From Endotrypanum monterogeii (Eukaryota > Euglenozoa > Kinetoplastea > Trypanosomatida > Trypanosomatidae): a stretch of DNA of 64,000 nucleotides. Location: assembly GCA_000333855.2 (NCBI GenBank), contig CM007320.1:3396350-3460349 (forward strand). Direction: 5' to 3'. The position numbers and the translations under genes were made by a program. Below are positions 63,058-64,000 of this stretch, piece by piece. The notes under the pieces are model-generated. The model was not told where the DNA came from, ran no database searches, and worked only from the letters and a program-made list of their open reading frames with translations. The stretch's first letter is position 1, and each line of letters begins with the position of its first letter.

Positions 63058-64000
63058 CAAACTAGATGTTTCAAAACGGTTACATGGCGGGGGCGTTGAT
63101 GTTTTAACGCTGTGTAGTCTATTGCAATTGACTCGTGAGGCTGTGAACCCCTTGGCACCTGAGATGGATGGGCAACGGCGCCGCCGACAAGTTCCTCGCC
63201 GGGTGGTGTTGCGGGTGCTGCATCATCACTCGCAATAGACAGAGCCTGCTGACGCGCTAAGAGCCCTAGAAGTTCCTGCACGCGTGCCTCCTCTGCAGTG
63301 ATGCGCACGAGTGTGCTAGCAACGTGAAGCGCTCGCACCACACCCATGATTCCCGTACCCATCTGAGCACTCAAAACTGCAGTCATAGGACGCACCGAGA
63401 ACTCAGGTGGCGCCTGGCGTCCCTCTAACAGGCGAAGCATTGTTGTGGTCGTGGCTCGACGCACCCTGTTACACCAAGACTGCACCTCATCCAAAGTGAC
63501 AGCAGCGTTTTCTTTTTTGAGTGATATCACGTCGGAAAAGTTTAAGGCGTACAAGATGCAGCTCGTGGGTGGCACCTGCAGTGTTTCTCGCTTCGCGTAC
63601 TCCCATGAGATACGCTGACAAGGATCGATCATAAAAATGACGAGATGGCACCCCGCGTACGTATCGAGAGACTGTGCATCAGCGGCCATACGCAGTGCCT
63701 CGTGTAGCTGTGCAGTCGGGATGCGCACTCCCATTTTAGAGTCAGTGTTTGCCGAGGAAGTCAAGGTAGATCGATGGCGACCCTCTTCGACGACTTCCCA
63801 TATATCTACCTTCGTGCCCTCGTGCGGGAGACAATGCTCCCCCTGGAGTCGCATCGTTGAAGCGGCAAGCTCAGTAGAGGGGATGTACCGCGTGGGCAAT
63901 GGATGACCAGTAAGAAGTGCCAACAAGGTGCTCTTACCTGTGGCCTGAGTACCGCGCAGCACAACCTTCATATTGTAGCGTATCCCTTTCTTCATCTCCT
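63057..64000 (-). CDS. RABL6: RABL6-like (RBEL1/Parf) GTPase domain, 5' end probably outside window
   Basis: RABL6 is an unusual Rab-like GTPase lacking several canonical switch and base-specificity motifs. From the ATG at 63995 the frame reads Met-Lys-Lys-Gly-Ile-Arg-Tyr-Asn-Met-Lys, the strand that leads into the RABL6 P-loop, here Gly-Thr-Gln-Ala-Thr-Gly-Lys-Ser (15-22). The switch II strand is Val-Asp-Ile-Trp-Glu-Val-Val-Glu-Glu-Gly, like the family's Trp-Asp-Val-Val and not DxxG. The Asn-Lys-x-Asp position reads Asn-Phe-Ser-Asp, again as in the family. Animal RABL6 has about 40 residues before this point and the codon before the ATG is sense (Glu), so the true start may lie beyond 64000. 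The frame ends in TGA at 63059-63057 after 312 codons, where a second frame starts. Confidence 0.8.
   Translation of the reverse strand, partial: EMKKGIRYNMKVVLRGTQATGKSTLLALLTGHPLPTRYIPSTELAASTMRLQGEHCLPHEGTKVDIWEVVEEGRHRSTLTSSANTDSKMGVRIPTAQLHEALRMAADAQSLDTYAGCHLVIFMIDPCQRISWEYAKRETLQVPPTSCILYALNFSDVISLKKENAAVTLDEVQSWCNRVRRATTTTMLRLLEGRQAPPEFSVRPMTAVLSAQMGTGIMGVVRALHVASTLVRITAEEARVQELLGLLARQQALSIASDDAAPATPPGEELVGGAVAHPSQVPRGSQPHESIAIDYTALKHQRPRHVTVLKHLV

Noticed and set aside
1..64000. A previously undescribed defence, mobile or biosynthetic system.
   Set aside because: Every recognisable gene is an ordinary eukaryotic or trypanosomatid housekeeping or hypothetical gene in one transcription unit. 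No cluster logic, integrase, reverse transcriptase or array was found.

Overview
This window looks like a nuclear chromosome segment from a trypanosomatid flagellate, most likely of the Leishmania lineage (Leishmaniinae). All recognised genes, about 21, lie on the minus strand and none has a recognisable intron. They are separated by 0.6-3.2 kb spacers rich in (CA)n, (AT)n and homopolymer tracts. Most starts are preceded on the coding strand by long polypyrimidine tracts, seen as A/G runs on the given strand. This is the layout of one polycistronic unit whose transcripts are cut apart by spliced-leader trans-splicing and polyadenylation. The gene content also fits: kinetoplastid-style selenoprotein K, centrin, ARL3, a RABL6-like GTPase and many long low-complexity hypothetical proteins. 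No bacterial operon signals, CRISPR array, tRNA, rRNA or intact mobile element was found. Species cannot be fixed by eye. Transcription runs from high to low coordinates, so each gene's 5' leader lies at its right. || Layout from left to right. 1-5.2 kb: two neighbouring paralogous TBC (Rab-GAP) genes, the first cut by the window edge. 8.4-10.0 kb: a UbiB/ADCK-type atypical kinase. 12.4-14.0 kb: a TPR protein resembling NOT10 of the CCR4-NOT deadenylase. 16.6-17.1 kb: a divergent centrin. 19.7-20.0 kb: selenoprotein K with an in-frame TGA. 20.8-21.8 kb: NCS6/CTU1 tRNA thiolase. 22.4-27.7 kb: two large disordered hypothetical proteins. 29.6-30.1 kb: a basic poly-Gln protein. 31.6-32.7 kb: a Fis1-like TPR protein with a large insert. 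34.2-35.4 kb: an FG nucleoporin with a Ran-binding domain. 37.7-39.1 kb: a kelch protein. 41.3-42.2 kb: a thioredoxin-like [2Fe-2S] (Apd1/Aim32) protein. 43.2-43.8 kb: a small hypothetical. 44.5-47.8 kb: a large hypothetical. 48.8-52.5 kb: VPS54 of the GARP tether. 54.6-58.4 kb: a coiled-coil protein. 60.3-60.9 kb: ARL3. 61.9-64.0 kb: a RABL6-like GTPase split by an apparent frameshift. || The genes do not form a pathway; they are co-transcribed neighbours, as is normal in trypanosomatids. A loose membrane-traffic theme (two TBC proteins, VPS54, ARL3, RABL6-like) is probably coincidental. The most useful points are: (1) selenoprotein K would be truncated by any standard gene caller, because TGA at codon 118 is followed by Gly-Ser-TAA; (2) the RABL6-like gene stops and restarts in another frame at a TGATG overlap; (3) the scaffold gap at 60166-60175 is flanked by identical 35-bp sequences and is probably artificial; (4) the coiled-coil gene's TAG is followed by 89 more in-frame sense codons.
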